64,000 nt of DNA from Chryseobacterium sp. MEBOG06 (GTDB lineage Bacteria > Bacteroidota > Bacteroidia > Flavobacteriales > Weeksellaceae), in NCBI RefSeq assembly GCF_021869765.1, contig NZ_CP084580.1, positions 3,472,001-3,536,000 on the forward strand, in the 5' to 3' direction. The notes below the pieces were generated by a model, which made no database searches, was not told where the DNA came from, and saw only the letters and a program-made list of their open reading frames with translations. Shown piece by piece: positions 26,520 to 35,479 of this stretch. The position numbers were made by a program, and so were the translations under genes. Numbering within the stretch: position 1 is the first letter of the stretch; the number at the start of each line of letters is the position of its first letter.

Positions 26520-27168
26520 TGATGCGGTAATTGCCCTTTTGGCAAAAGGAACCTGGGAAACAGTGTATATGACGTTTATGTCCGGATTTTTCGGATTTGT
26601 ACTGGGACTTCCGGTTGGGATTATGTTGTTTTTAACAAGAAAAGGACAGCTGATGGAAAACACTTTTTACCACAGAATTTTATCTATTCTGGTTAATATT
26701 TTCCGGGCTATTCCTTTTATCATTCTAATTGTATGGATGATTCCTTTTACAAGAATTTTAGCGGGAACTTCTATTGGAGTGAATGCAGCGTTGGTTCCTT
26801 TAAGTGTAGGAGCAGCTCCGTTCATTGCACGACTTGTTGAGAACAGCCTTATTGAAGTTCCACAAGGTCTTATAGAAACAGCAAGATCCCTTGGAGCTTC
26901 TCCGTTACAGATCATCAGAAAAGTATTGCTTCCCGAAGCACTTCCTTCATTAGTCAATAATGCAACGATCACTTTGATCACTCTTGTAGGATACTCAGCG
27001 ATGGGAGGTGCTGTAGGAGCCGGTGGATTAGGGCAGGTTGGCTACCAATATGGATATATCGGGTATGATATTGTCATTATGAATACCGTATTGATCTTGC
27101 TTGTACTTTTGGTTTTCATTATCCAGTTCGCAGGAGACAGGCTTTCAAAAAGTTTTGACCATAGATAG
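26512..27168 (+). CDS. metI: Methionine ABC transporter permease
   Basis: 218 residues, five membrane segments, with the EAA-type coupling loop SLIEVPQGLIETARSLGASP typical of BPD_transp_1 permeases of the MetI branch. It forms the inner-membrane channel for MetN and receives methionine from MetQ. Translationally coupled to metN by the 8-bp overlap. Confidence 0.93.
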   Translation: MLSDAVIALLAKGTWETVYMTFMSGFFGFVLGLPVGIMLFLTRKGQLMENTFYHRILSILVNIFRAIPFIILIVWMIPFTRILAGTSIGVNAALVPLSVGAAPFIARLVENSLIEVPQGLIETARSLGASPLQIIRKVLLPEALPSLVNNATITLITLVGYSAMGGAVGAGGLGQVGYQYGYIGYDIVIMNTVLILLVLLVFIIQFAGDRLSKSFDHR

Positions 27169-27282
27169 AAAATGTTTTATAGGATTGGAGAGTTGAAAAT
27201 GAAAAATGGAGAATGTGGAGTGGAAAATAATATATTCCCGATTCGCTTTCTTTTCCTTAGATCTGTTTAAATAGAAAATAAA

Positions 27283-28092
27283 ATGAAAAAAATAAAGATT
27301 TTAAGTTTTTTAACAGCCGGATTACTTCTGTTCAACGCCTGTTCAGGAAGAAAAGATGACCCCAACTTTATTCGGGTAGGGATCACCTATGGCCCGGAGC
27401 AGGAAATTGCTGAAGTCGCCAAAAAAGTTGCAAAGGAGAAATACAATCTGGAAGTAGAGCTTATTCCTTTTAATGATTATGTAGTTCCTAATGAAGCTTT
27501 GACTAATGGAGATATTGATGCCAATGCATTCCAGCATATTCCTTATTTAAGTGAACAGTCCAAGCAGAGAGGATACCACCTCGTACCGGTAGGAAATACT
27601 TTTGTATTCCCTATTGTAGCTTATTCTAAAAAAATAAAAAATATCAGCCAGCTTCAGGATGGAAGTACCGTTGTGATTCCCAATGACCCTACCAATGGCG
27701 GACGTTCTTTACTTCTGCTGCAAAAAAGCGGTCTCTTAAAATTAAAAGACGGTGTCGGGCTCCTTCCGAAAGTCACTGATATTACAGCCAATCCTAAACA
27801 GCTTAAAATCATGGAGATTGAAGGCGCACAGATTCCAAGGGTTCTGGAAGACAGAGATGTTGTAGTAGGAATTATCAATAACAATTTTGCAGCTCAGGCC
27901 GGATTAAATCAGGAAAAGGAAGGAATCATTGTAGAAGATAAAGACTCTCCTTACGTCAATGTAATTGTAGCAAGACCGGACAACAAAGACAGCCAAAAAG
28001 TTAAAAACTTTGTAAAAGCCTACGAATCTCCTGAAGTGGAAAAGAAAGCTAAGGAAATCTTCAAAGGAGGAGCGGTAAAAGGATGGGATTAA
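27283..28092 (+). CDS. metQ: Methionine-binding lipoprotein
   Basis: 269 residues. A lipobox is visible (LLLFNAC, Cys20), so it is a lipid-anchored solute-binding protein of the NlpA/MetQ family: RVGITYGPEQEIAEVAKKVA, DANAFQHIPYL and VVIPNDPTNGGRSL are typical. It binds methionine (D or L, some also dipeptides) and hands it to MetI. A 114-base gap after metI contains an intergenic microrepeat but no clear terminator. Confidence 0.92.
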   Translation: MKKIKILSFLTAGLLLFNACSGRKDDPNFIRVGITYGPEQEIAEVAKKVAKEKYNLEVELIPFNDYVVPNEALTNGDIDANAFQHIPYLSEQSKQRGYHLVPVGNTFVFPIVAYSKKIKNISQLQDGSTVVIPNDPTNGGRSLLLLQKSGLLKLKDGVGLLPKVTDITANPKQLKIMEIEGAQIPRVLEDRDVVVGIINNNFAAQAGLNQEKEGIIVEDKDSPYVNVIVARPDNKDSQKVKNFVKAYESPEVEKKAKEIFKGGAVKGWD

Positions 28093-28271
28093 TGAATTGG
28101 AGTGGATGACAATACGAGAGTGGATAAGGGTAAATCATTTCATTTATTTTTTTTCTTTCTCAATTTTCCCCTCTTTACTTCTTTAAATATTCCGGAAACT
28201 TCCTGATGAATTTTCAACTTTTAACTGTCAATCAATCATGTGGCAGTTTTTTATTATTCATTTTTTTATTT

Positions 28272-28284
28272 TCTCAATTTGAGA
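28272..28284. promoter_or_regulatory. Perfect palindrome upstream of the GH3 promoter
   Basis: TCTCAA-T-TTGAGA, ending 16 bases before the TACTTTTG box at 28301-28308, in the -33 region. Candidate operator. Confidence 0.35.
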
Positions 28285-28300
28285 TAATAAAAATTTTCTT

Positions 28301-28308
28301 TACTTTTG
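28301..28308 (+). promoter_or_regulatory. -7 promoter box of the GH3 gene
   Basis: TACTTTTG, an exact TAnnTTTG match, 26 bases before the ATG at 28335. Confidence 0.55.
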
Positions 28309-28334
28309 TTATTCTTATCAAATAGAAAGGCATT

Positions 28335-30599
28335 ATGTTAAAGAAAACCGTCATTATAAGTTTATTCACCTTTATTTCTGTTTCTTATATGGCTCAGACC
28401 AATACTACTCTACCGGTATATCTAGATGAATCCAAACCAGTAGAACAGCGTATTCAGGATGCACTTTCCAGAATGACTCTGGAGGAGAAAGTAGCTATGC
28501 TTCATGCGCAATCTAAATTCAGTTCACCGGGTGTTCCGAGACTGGGAATTCCGGAATTCTGGACAACAGACGGCCCTCATGGAGTAAGACCTGAAGTCAT
28601 GTGGGACGAGTGGGACCAGGCAGGATGGACCAACGACTCTATCATCGCTTATCCCGCCCTTACTGCTTTATCTGCAACATGGAATAAAAAAATGTCATGG
28701 AACTACGGCAAAGCTTTGGGTGAAGAAGCCCGTTACAGAAAAAAAGATATTCTTTTAGGCCCTGGAGTTAATATCTACAGAACACCCTTAAACGGAAGAA
28801 ATTTTGAATATATGGGGGAAGATCCTTATCTGACCTCAAAAATGGTAGTCCCTTATATTAAAGGAGTACAGTCTAATGGTGTGGCAACTTCTGTAAAGCA
28901 TTTTGCCCTGAACAATCAGGAAATGTTCCGTCACACAAGTAATGTAAATGTAGACGACAGAACCCTTTATGAAATCTACCTTCCGCCTTTCAAAGCAGCA
29001 GTAACTGAAGGGGATTCCTGGACGATCATGGGGGCCTATGATATGTACAAAGGCCAGTATGCAAGCCAGAACCAGTACCTTTTAAATGATATTTTGAAAA
29101 AAGAATGGAATTATAAAGGAGTGGTAGTTTCCGACTGGGGTGCTGTAAACAATACCGAGCAGGCTATTCACAATGGCCTTGATGTTGAATTCGGCTCATG
29201 GACCAACGGGCTTTCTGCCGGAACCAAAAATGCTTACGACAATTACTATCTTGCCAAACCTTATCTTGATCTGATTAAGGCTGGAAAAGTAGGAACAAAA
29301 GAACTTGATGACAAAGTAACCAGACTGCTTCGCCTTGCCTATAAAACCACCATGAACCGCAACAAGCCTTTTGGAAATGTTGCATCTGAAGAGCACAAAG
29401 CAATCGCAAAGGAAATTGGAGAAGAAGGAATTGTTTTACTGAAAAACCAAGGAAATATTCTTCCTATTGATATCAATAAGGCTAAAAAAATTGCTGTTAT
29501 CGGTGAAAATGCCATTAAGATCATGACGGTCGGTGGTGGTTCTTCCTCATTAAAAGTAAAATATGAAGCACTCCCTTTAGACGGAATCAAATCCAGGTTT
29601 GGAAAACAGGCTGATGTGCAGTATGCCAGAGGCTATGTGGGAGATATTGGCGGAGAATATAATGGCGTAAAATCCGGACAGGATTTAAAAGATACCCGTT
29701 CAGAATCTGAACTGATCAATGAAGCTGTAGAATTGGCAAAAAAATCAGATTATGTAATTTTTGTAGGCGGATTAAATAAAGCTGATTTCCAGGATAGTGA
29801 AGGAAATGACAGAAAAAGCTACGGACTTCCTTACAATCAGGACCACGTGATCACTGCTCTTGCTAAAGCCAATAAAAACCTGGCTGTTGTTTTAGTGACC
29901 GGAAATGCTGTAGCAATGCCATGGATCAAAGAAGTTCCAACTGTAGTACAGGCATGGTACCTTGGTTCTGAAGCAGGAAACTCCATTGCAGCTATTTTAG
30001 CAGGTGATGCTAATCCTTCAGGAAAACTTCCGTTTACGTTCCCTGTAAAACTTGAAGACAACTCAGCACATCAGCTGGGAGAATATCCTGGACAGAAAGA
30101 TGAGCTGGCTGCAGGAAAAGGAAAGGATCAGAAAAACCCAATCAATATTACCTATAACGAAGGTATTTTTGTAGGTTACCGCTGGCACGACACTAAAAAT
30201 ATAAAACCATTATTCAGCTTTGGACACGGACTGAGTTATACGACTTTCGAGTTTGGAAAAGCAAAGGCTGATCAAACTATGATTTCACAAGACGGTAAAA
30301 TCACTTTTACAGTAAGTGTAAAAAATACCGGAAAAAAAGCCGGAGCGGAAGTTGCCCAGCTATACATCAGTGATTTAAAATCATCTGTTCCACGTCCTGC
30401 AAAGGAATTAAAAGGTTTTGAAAAAGTATTCTTAAATCCTGGCGAACAGAAAGAAGTAACTTTTACAATTGATAAAACCGCATTAAGTTATTTTGATGCC
30501 GGCAAACACGATTGGGTAGCTGAACCCGGAGACTTCGAAGCACAGATCGGAAATTCCTCAGATGCTATTAAAACAAAAGTGAAATTCACTCTGAAATAA
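28335..30599 (+). CDS. Secreted glycoside hydrolase family 3 (beta-glucosidase-like)
   Basis: 754 residues, with a signal peptide (about 1-21). Domains in order: GH3 TIM barrel (about 30-340) with catalytic nucleophile Asp267 in VVSDWGA, GH3 C-terminal alpha/beta domain (about 375-600, EGIVLLKNQGNILPI) and a fibronectin-III-like C-terminal domain (about 640-740, VSVKNTGKKAGAEVAQLYI). It removes terminal beta-linked sugars from oligosaccharides in the periplasm. No SusCD or other glycosidase is adjacent, so it is not part of a classical PUL here. Substrate not deducible. Confidence 0.92.
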   Translation: MLKKTVIISLFTFISVSYMAQTNTTLPVYLDESKPVEQRIQDALSRMTLEEKVAMLHAQSKFSSPGVPRLGIPEFWTTDGPHGVRPEVMWDEWDQAGWTNDSIIAYPALTALSATWNKKMSWNYGKALGEEARYRKKDILLGPGVNIYRTPLNGRNFEYMGEDPYLTSKMVVPYIKGVQSNGVATSVKHFALNNQEMFRHTSNVNVDDRTLYEIYLPPFKAAVTEGDSWTIMGAYDMYKGQYASQNQYLLNDILKKEWNYKGVVVSDWGAVNNTEQAIHNGLDVEFGSWTNGLSAGTKNAYDNYYLAKPYLDLIKAGKVGTKELDDKVTRLLRLAYKTTMNRNKPFGNVASEEHKAIAKEIGEEGIVLLKNQGNILPIDINKAKKIAVIGENAIKIMTVGGGSSSLKVKYEALPLDGIKSRFGKQADVQYARGYVGDIGGEYNGVKSGQDLKDTRSESELINEAVELAKKSDYVIFVGGLNKADFQDSEGNDRKSYGLPYNQDHVITALAKANKNLAVVLVTGNAVAMPWIKEVPTVVQAWYLGSEAGNSIAAILAGDANPSGKLPFTFPVKLEDNSAHQLGEYPGQKDELAAGKGKDQKNPINITYNEGIFVGYRWHDTKNIKPLFSFGHGLSYTTFEFGKAKADQTMISQDGKITFTVSVKNTGKKAGAEVAQLYISDLKSSVPRPAKELKGFEKVFLNPGEQKEVTFTIDKTALSYFDAGKHDWVAEPGDFEAQIGNSSDAIKTKVKFTLK

Positions 30600-30660
30600 G
30601 TAAAAAATTGAAAGTTGAGAGCGCAAAGCTCTTCTATTTAATAATTATTTGATAGAATGC

Positions 30661-30686
30661 AAACAGATTCCGATGGGAATCTGTTT
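30661..30686 (+). terminator. Terminator of the GH3 gene
   Basis: An 11-bp stem (aaacagattcc/ggaatctgttt) with a 4-nt loop and T-run. Confidence 0.88.
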
Positions 30687-30865
30687 TTTTATTTTTCTTA
30701 CAGACACAAAAATAGCAACCCTTGACTTGAAGATACTTTGTGAATAGGTGTACACTTAAAAACCTCATCCTTTTTTATTGGGAATCAGGCAGTTTTTTTC
30801 ATAGATAGAAATACTCCGTCTCTCACTTCTTCCCTCTTAAAACTTTCAGGTTCCATACAATGAAA

Positions 30866-30893
30866 AAGCAGATTCCATTACTGGGATCTGCTT
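30866..30893 (-). terminator. Terminator of the outer-membrane receptor gene
   Basis: An 8-bp outer stem aagcagat/atctgctt, extended by an interrupted GG/CC pair, with TTTTT on the minus strand, 25 bases past the stop at 30918. Confidence 0.8.
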
Positions 30894-30917
30894 GTATTTC
30901 TTCTGACAGATTTTGAA

Positions 30918-33083
30918 TTATTTTCCTCCGCCGGAGTTTTTCTCTACATCGGTCTTCGTATTTTCTTTTACCTTCTGGTTTCCGAAACGCTTCACAAAAG
31001 TAAGTGAAACCCCATACCAATCCCATTTTGAATAATCCCTGAACGTTCCGTCCTGGCTGTAGGTAGTGGTATCAGAATAAGGTCTTTTAAAAATATTCAT
31101 CAGCTGCATACTTAGTTCCATCTGCGTTTTAGGGAATATTTTGGTTACCGAAATATTGTGAAAAACATTGGTATTATTGGCATATGAATTTCCGTTATTC
31201 TGATTGGCAATTTCCATCCATGCGCTCAGATTAATATTTTTATTGAAAAGATTGGTGTAAGATACATTTGCAGATCCGCCCCAATAGCTGATATAATCTT
31301 TACCCCCAATCTGATTTTTTTCATTAAAATCCTTATTGTTAATATAATACCATCCAAATCCAACATTCACGTTCAGTTTATTTTTCATAAAATTCTGATT
31401 GGTATTAGCGAACAAATAATATTTCTCTACCTTACCATCAAAGTTCCCAGGCACAGAAACCGTTCTCCCGTTCTCCGTGGCATAGGTTGTCCAATAATCC
31501 TGATTGGTATGCATATATCTTGCAGAAATAAAGTATTTCTTCAAAATTCCGAACTTCAGATAAAGACGGTCATTGGGATTAGGATTCAGATATAAATTTC
31601 CTCTGGAATACGTTCCGTTAATATCAGGAACAAGGAAAGGATTAAACTCGGAATACCATGGTCTCCATATGCTGCGGTTATAAGTAAGGCTGACATCATA
31701 TTTATCCGAAAAGGTATACTTCACCAACAAATTGGGAAGAAATGTACCATACGAATCTTTTCTTTGTGTGCCTGCAACATCCTGCCCCACCTTGTAGTCA
31801 ATATACTCATACCGAAGTCCTACTCTGGTTTCCAGTTTTTTAAAAAACGTTTTACTGTAATTAGCATATAAAGAGCTTATATTATCCTCATAATAAAAGC
31901 GGTCATTTCTCGCAAGATTATAATATTCCGATTTGACATCATTCATACTGAATCCGTAGAGACTGTTAGGAATAATATTATTATTAAAATCTGTTTTACC
32001 TCCTACTTCCAGCGTTCCTCCTGATTTCCCTATCGGCTGGGTATAATCTACTTTCAGGTAATAATTACGCATTTGACTGTTGCTGATTGCTCCCAGCTCT
32101 TCAGGTTTTGACGACCCCTGCTTGTTGATCAGGTTATCATTATCATACCCGGAATAATTAGTTCCTATATTGATGTCTAATATTTTACTCTTTTCTTTAT
32201 CATAATATTTATAGAAAAAATTGGTTCCTAAAGTACGGCTGAATCCCCATGTATTCTGAGTCTGGTGATAGAAGTTATCAGGCTTTCCATCTTCTGACAG
32301 TCTCCCGTCTGATTCTCCGAATGACAAGCTTCGGTTTTGAAAATACTCCAGAACAAGCCCGATGTTATTTTTATCATTAAGCTCAAATTCTGAAGTGGAA
32401 GAAAGAGAAGGGCTTTCATTTCTTGATTCTGTTTCAACACTTGTTTTATTAATCCTGTTAGTTTTATAACGGGTATCCAGTGTTTCATTTTTCTGCACGT
32501 AGCTTCCATTGTTATAGCTCCCTATGAATGTTTGGGTAAATTTCTTCTTATGATAATTAAGATTAAAATTGGTATATTGAGAATTCTTGGTACTTTGTCT
32601 GTTATTCAGTGAGATACTTCCTTTCATCCCTTCATCATCTCTCTTTTTCAAGACAATATTGATAACGGATCCGGAAGTTTCATATCGTGAAGACGGGCTG
32701 GTAATAACTTCAATTTTCATCAGGTTATCAGCAGGAATTGTTTTTAGATATTCCTTTAATTCTTTCCCTGTAAAAACCGACTTACGGTCATTAATATATA
32801 CAGTGACGGTCTGTCCTTCTGCTTTTACAGCATCATTATTATCTATACTTACCAAGGGAGTCATTCTAAGAACATCCCAGGTAGTGTTTCCAGCCAGAAT
32901 AGCACTGTTTGCTACATTGAAGACGGTTCTGTCTACTTTGGATTCTACTGTGGGTTTTCTGGCAACAAGGGTAACCGCTTCTATTTCTTTTGCATTTGTT
33001 TTTACGGTATCCTTTGCAGTCTGGGCCTGGGCAAATGCCAAAGAACCCGTTAATACCGCGATCGGAAATAAAATTACTTTCAT
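30918..33083 (-). CDS. Outer-membrane beta-barrel receptor (OMP_b-brl_3 family)
   Basis: 721 residues with a signal peptide (about 1-20). It has a short plug-like N-domain (IEAVTLVARKPTVESKVDRT, then VYINDRKSVFTGKELKEYLK, IEVITSPSSRYE and GSVINIVLKK) and a large barrel rich in aromatic strand ends. This architecture, a carboxypeptidase-less Plug followed by the Bacteroidetes outer-membrane beta-barrel domain 3, is common and usually of unknown ligand. It should use TonB. Single gene, with an AT-rich region of about 350 bases upstream. Confidence 0.88.
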   Translation of the reverse strand: MKVILFPIAVLTGSLAFAQAQTAKDTVKTNAKEIEAVTLVARKPTVESKVDRTVFNVANSAILAGNTTWDVLRMTPLVSIDNNDAVKAEGQTVTVYINDRKSVFTGKELKEYLKTIPADNLMKIEVITSPSSRYETSGSVINIVLKKRDDEGMKGSISLNNRQSTKNSQYTNFNLNYHKKKFTQTFIGSYNNGSYVQKNETLDTRYKTNRINKTSVETESRNESPSLSSTSEFELNDKNNIGLVLEYFQNRSLSFGESDGRLSEDGKPDNFYHQTQNTWGFSRTLGTNFFYKYYDKEKSKILDINIGTNYSGYDNDNLINKQGSSKPEELGAISNSQMRNYYLKVDYTQPIGKSGGTLEVGGKTDFNNNIIPNSLYGFSMNDVKSEYYNLARNDRFYYEDNISSLYANYSKTFFKKLETRVGLRYEYIDYKVGQDVAGTQRKDSYGTFLPNLLVKYTFSDKYDVSLTYNRSIWRPWYSEFNPFLVPDINGTYSRGNLYLNPNPNDRLYLKFGILKKYFISARYMHTNQDYWTTYATENGRTVSVPGNFDGKVEKYYLFANTNQNFMKNKLNVNVGFGWYYINNKDFNEKNQIGGKDYISYWGGSANVSYTNLFNKNINLSAWMEIANQNNGNSYANNTNVFHNISVTKIFPKTQMELSMQLMNIFKRPYSDTTTYSQDGTFRDYSKWDWYGVSLTFVKRFGNQKVKENTKTDVEKNSGGGK

Positions 33084-33438
33084 GAGAAGTTTAGTTTTAT
33101 CTATAAGACCACTATCTCCCCCTAATTGTTACATCTAAAAGTAAAAAAAATGAAATAAATATCTAATTCCCAATAATATAACAAATAATCCCTCAAACAT
33201 AAACATGAAAGCAATACTAATTCACTAACAAAATGAAATAATATCAATAAACTTCATAATAAAATATCTTAAAAAATTCATTCTAACGCAAAAAAAAATT
33301 ATTTAAAAATCATCTATAAATACTTCCCGTTAAACGGATCCAAAGTCCTTGTTCAATAAACTTTCATCAAAAAAAGCCCGGATCTCACCCGGGCTGCTAG
33401 CAATAGCAAAATTACAAGGATTAATATTAAAAAATATG
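33084..33438. other. AT-rich intergenic region
   Basis: 355 bases without a gene; it holds the promoter region of the barrel gene at its left end and the terminator of the DUF2652 gene (33375-33395) at its right end. Nothing else is seen. Confidence 0.6.
33375..33395 (-). terminator. Terminator of the DUF2652 gene
   Basis: A 7-bp GC-rich stem (agcccgg/ccgggct) with a 7-nt loop and a seven-T run on the minus strand. Confidence 0.88.
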
Positions 33439-33990
33439 CTAGTTTAAACTTTCAAAATAATGGATAACACCTACTTCCGGCAGGTGGTGTTTATCCTGAT
33501 TATACTCAGGTTCCTGATTCTTCGTATTTTCAAGGAAGGAATTACTGTAAAGGGCATAGGAAGGCTGTTCTGCCAATCCATTTTTCAGAAACTGGTGGGC
33601 TTCTACAATCGTTTTTCCGTATAGCTTTCTGAAATTCCCTATATTATATTGTGAAAACGACCCATAATGAACAATAAACTTTAGAGACAGATCAATGGTG
33701 GTACTTAAGCTTTTGCATAATTCTTCTATTTTCCTGTTGAAGGCATTTCTCATTTTCAAAAGCATTCCGGAAATCCTTTGATAAGAAGGATTTTCATCGT
33801 AGCGGTAAAATAAAATAGCATCTCCCTCAATTTCAGAAATTTCAAAATACTGATCATTCACATCAATAAGTGTAGACAATAGCTGCCTCACGATATATTC
33901 ACCGGTATACAGTTTCGTATTGAATACAAATTCTGTAAATCCGCTGAAATCCGGAATAAGAATGATCCCCTCTTGTATAGTTGTCTTCAT
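33439..33990 (-). CDS. DUF2652 protein (nucleotide-cyclase-like fold)
   Basis: 183 residues. The start ILIPDFSGFTEFVFNT and the middle SEIEGDAILFYRYDE follow the first beta-hairpin and metal-Asp pattern of class III adenylate/guanylate cyclases, which is the basis of DUF2652. The PDFSGFTEF and EGDAILF aspartates could hold metal, but the family has no proven activity and the usual transition-state Arg is not evident. Single gene, upstream of nothing obvious on its strand. Could be a small-nucleotide sensor. Confidence 0.75.
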   Translation of the reverse strand: MKTTIQEGIILIPDFSGFTEFVFNTKLYTGEYIVRQLLSTLIDVNDQYFEISEIEGDAILFYRYDENPSYQRISGMLLKMRNAFNRKIEELCKSLSTTIDLSLKFIVHYGSFSQYNIGNFRKLYGKTIVEAHQFLKNGLAEQPSYALYSNSFLENTKNQEPEYNQDKHHLPEVGVIHYFESLN

Positions 33991-34049
33991 AATGATAATA
34001 GATTAAAAACCTGCTTCATCCTTAAAGACGAAGCAGATTCAATTTTACT

Positions 34050-35474
34050 TTATTGCCATCCGCCTCCTACAGAGCGATAGAGGGCTGTTATGGCATTCAG
34101 TCTCTGGGTTTTCAGAGAAGCCAGTTCCAATTCTGCCTGAAGCTTATTGGTCTGAGCAATGATTACTTCCACATAAGTCGCTGAGTTGTATTTAAATAAC
34201 AAATCAGCTTTCTTAACAGCTTCATTAGTCTTCACAACCAGTCCTTCAGAAATTTTCTGCTGTTCTTCCAGTTTCTGAATCTGTACCAATGCATCAGACA
34301 CTTCTCCCACGGCTTTTAAGACCGATTGCTTAAAGCTTATTTCGGCCTGATCTGCCAATACTTTAGACTGCTCATACTGTGTTTTCAGCTGTTTCCCGTT
34401 CAGAATAGGCTGGGCAACTGCTCCGGCAACCATTCCGAAAAGAGATCCGGGAACACTGAACCATTTACTGATCTGGAAAGCATTCACTCCTCCCTGAGCG
34501 GTAATATTCAATGAAGGGTACATACTCATTTTTGCAACATGAATGGCAGCTGCACTTTTTCTTACCCCAAGCTCGGCTGTTTTGATATCCGGTCTGTAGC
34601 TTAGCAATTCTGAAGGAATCCCTGCTGCAATATGATCCGGAGACTGTACATTATTGAGGCTTGCACTTCTTTCAATTTTCCCGGGCATTGAGCCCGTCAG
34701 TAAACTCAGTGCATTTTCCTGCAAGGTCACAGAACTTTCAATAGCTGGAACAGATTTCAGAATCTGATCTTTTGCAATTTCCTGTTGCTGCACCGCCAAA
34801 GCTGTTGTAAGCCCCAGTTCCTGCTGCTTAGTCAGAAACTTCAGGGTATTGTCAGCATAGGTCAGATTAGATTTTGTAATTTCCAGTTGAGTATCCAGCA
34901 TCAGCAGATTATAATACCCCTGAACCACTGCAGCCACAACCTGTGTCTTTACAGCCTTTGCCGCCTCCTGAGTTTTAAGATATTCAGCTAAAGCCTGTTC
35001 TTTTCTTCCTTTAATCTTCCCCCAGATATCAGCTTCCCATGAAAAATTGACAGATGTAGTATAATCTTCCATATATCTTTTTCCCATGAACTGTCCTGCC
35101 ATCATTCCGTTCATACTGTTGTCTGACGGACGGTTGATATTGGCATTGGCTCCGGCACTTATTGTAGGAATATTTCCCCATTTGCTCTGATTGTAAGCTA
35201 ATGAAGCAAACTCAATCTGCTTTAAGGCCACCTGAAGATCATTATTCTGTATCATGGCCTTATCAATCAATCCTACAAGAACGGGATCTTTGAAAAAGTC
35301 TTTGTAGCTGATCTTCGCTATATTTTCATCTTGTTCTGCCACAATACTGTCACTTCTATAAGCTTCAGGCATTTTGATTTCCGGCTGTTCATATTGCTGA
35401 ACCTTACAGGAAACAGCTGTACCCGAAATGAGCGCGATATAGGCTATATTTTTAATTTTCATTTTTAAAATCAT
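34050..35474 (-). CDS. RND efflux outer-membrane lipoprotein (OprM/NodT family)
   Basis: About 474 residues (start at ATG 35474, or 35462, which gives the tidier signal MKIKNIAYIALISG). A lipobox ends in AVSC, so it is lipid-anchored in the outer membrane. Two OEP (TolC-like) repeats fill the rest, with the SGTM-like YRPDIKTAELGVR region. It forms the exit duct of the tripartite pump. Third gene of the operon, 5 bases after the RND permease stop; operon order MFP-permease-OMF. Confidence 0.93.
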   Translation of the reverse strand: MILKMKIKNIAYIALISGTAVSCKVQQYEQPEIKMPEAYRSDSIVAEQDENIAKISYKDFFKDPVLVGLIDKAMIQNNDLQVALKQIEFASLAYNQSKWGNIPTISAGANANINRPSDNSMNGMMAGQFMGKRYMEDYTTSVNFSWEADIWGKIKGRKEQALAEYLKTQEAAKAVKTQVVAAVVQGYYNLLMLDTQLEITKSNLTYADNTLKFLTKQQELGLTTALAVQQQEIAKDQILKSVPAIESSVTLQENALSLLTGSMPGKIERSASLNNVQSPDHIAAGIPSELLSYRPDIKTAELGVRKSAAAIHVAKMSMYPSLNITAQGGVNAFQISKWFSVPGSLFGMVAGAVAQPILNGKQLKTQYEQSKVLADQAEISFKQSVLKAVGEVSDALVQIQKLEEQQKISEGLVVKTNEAVKKADLLFKYNSATYVEVIIAQTNKLQAELELASLKTQRLNAITALYRSVGGGWQ

Positions 35475-35479
35475 TTGAA

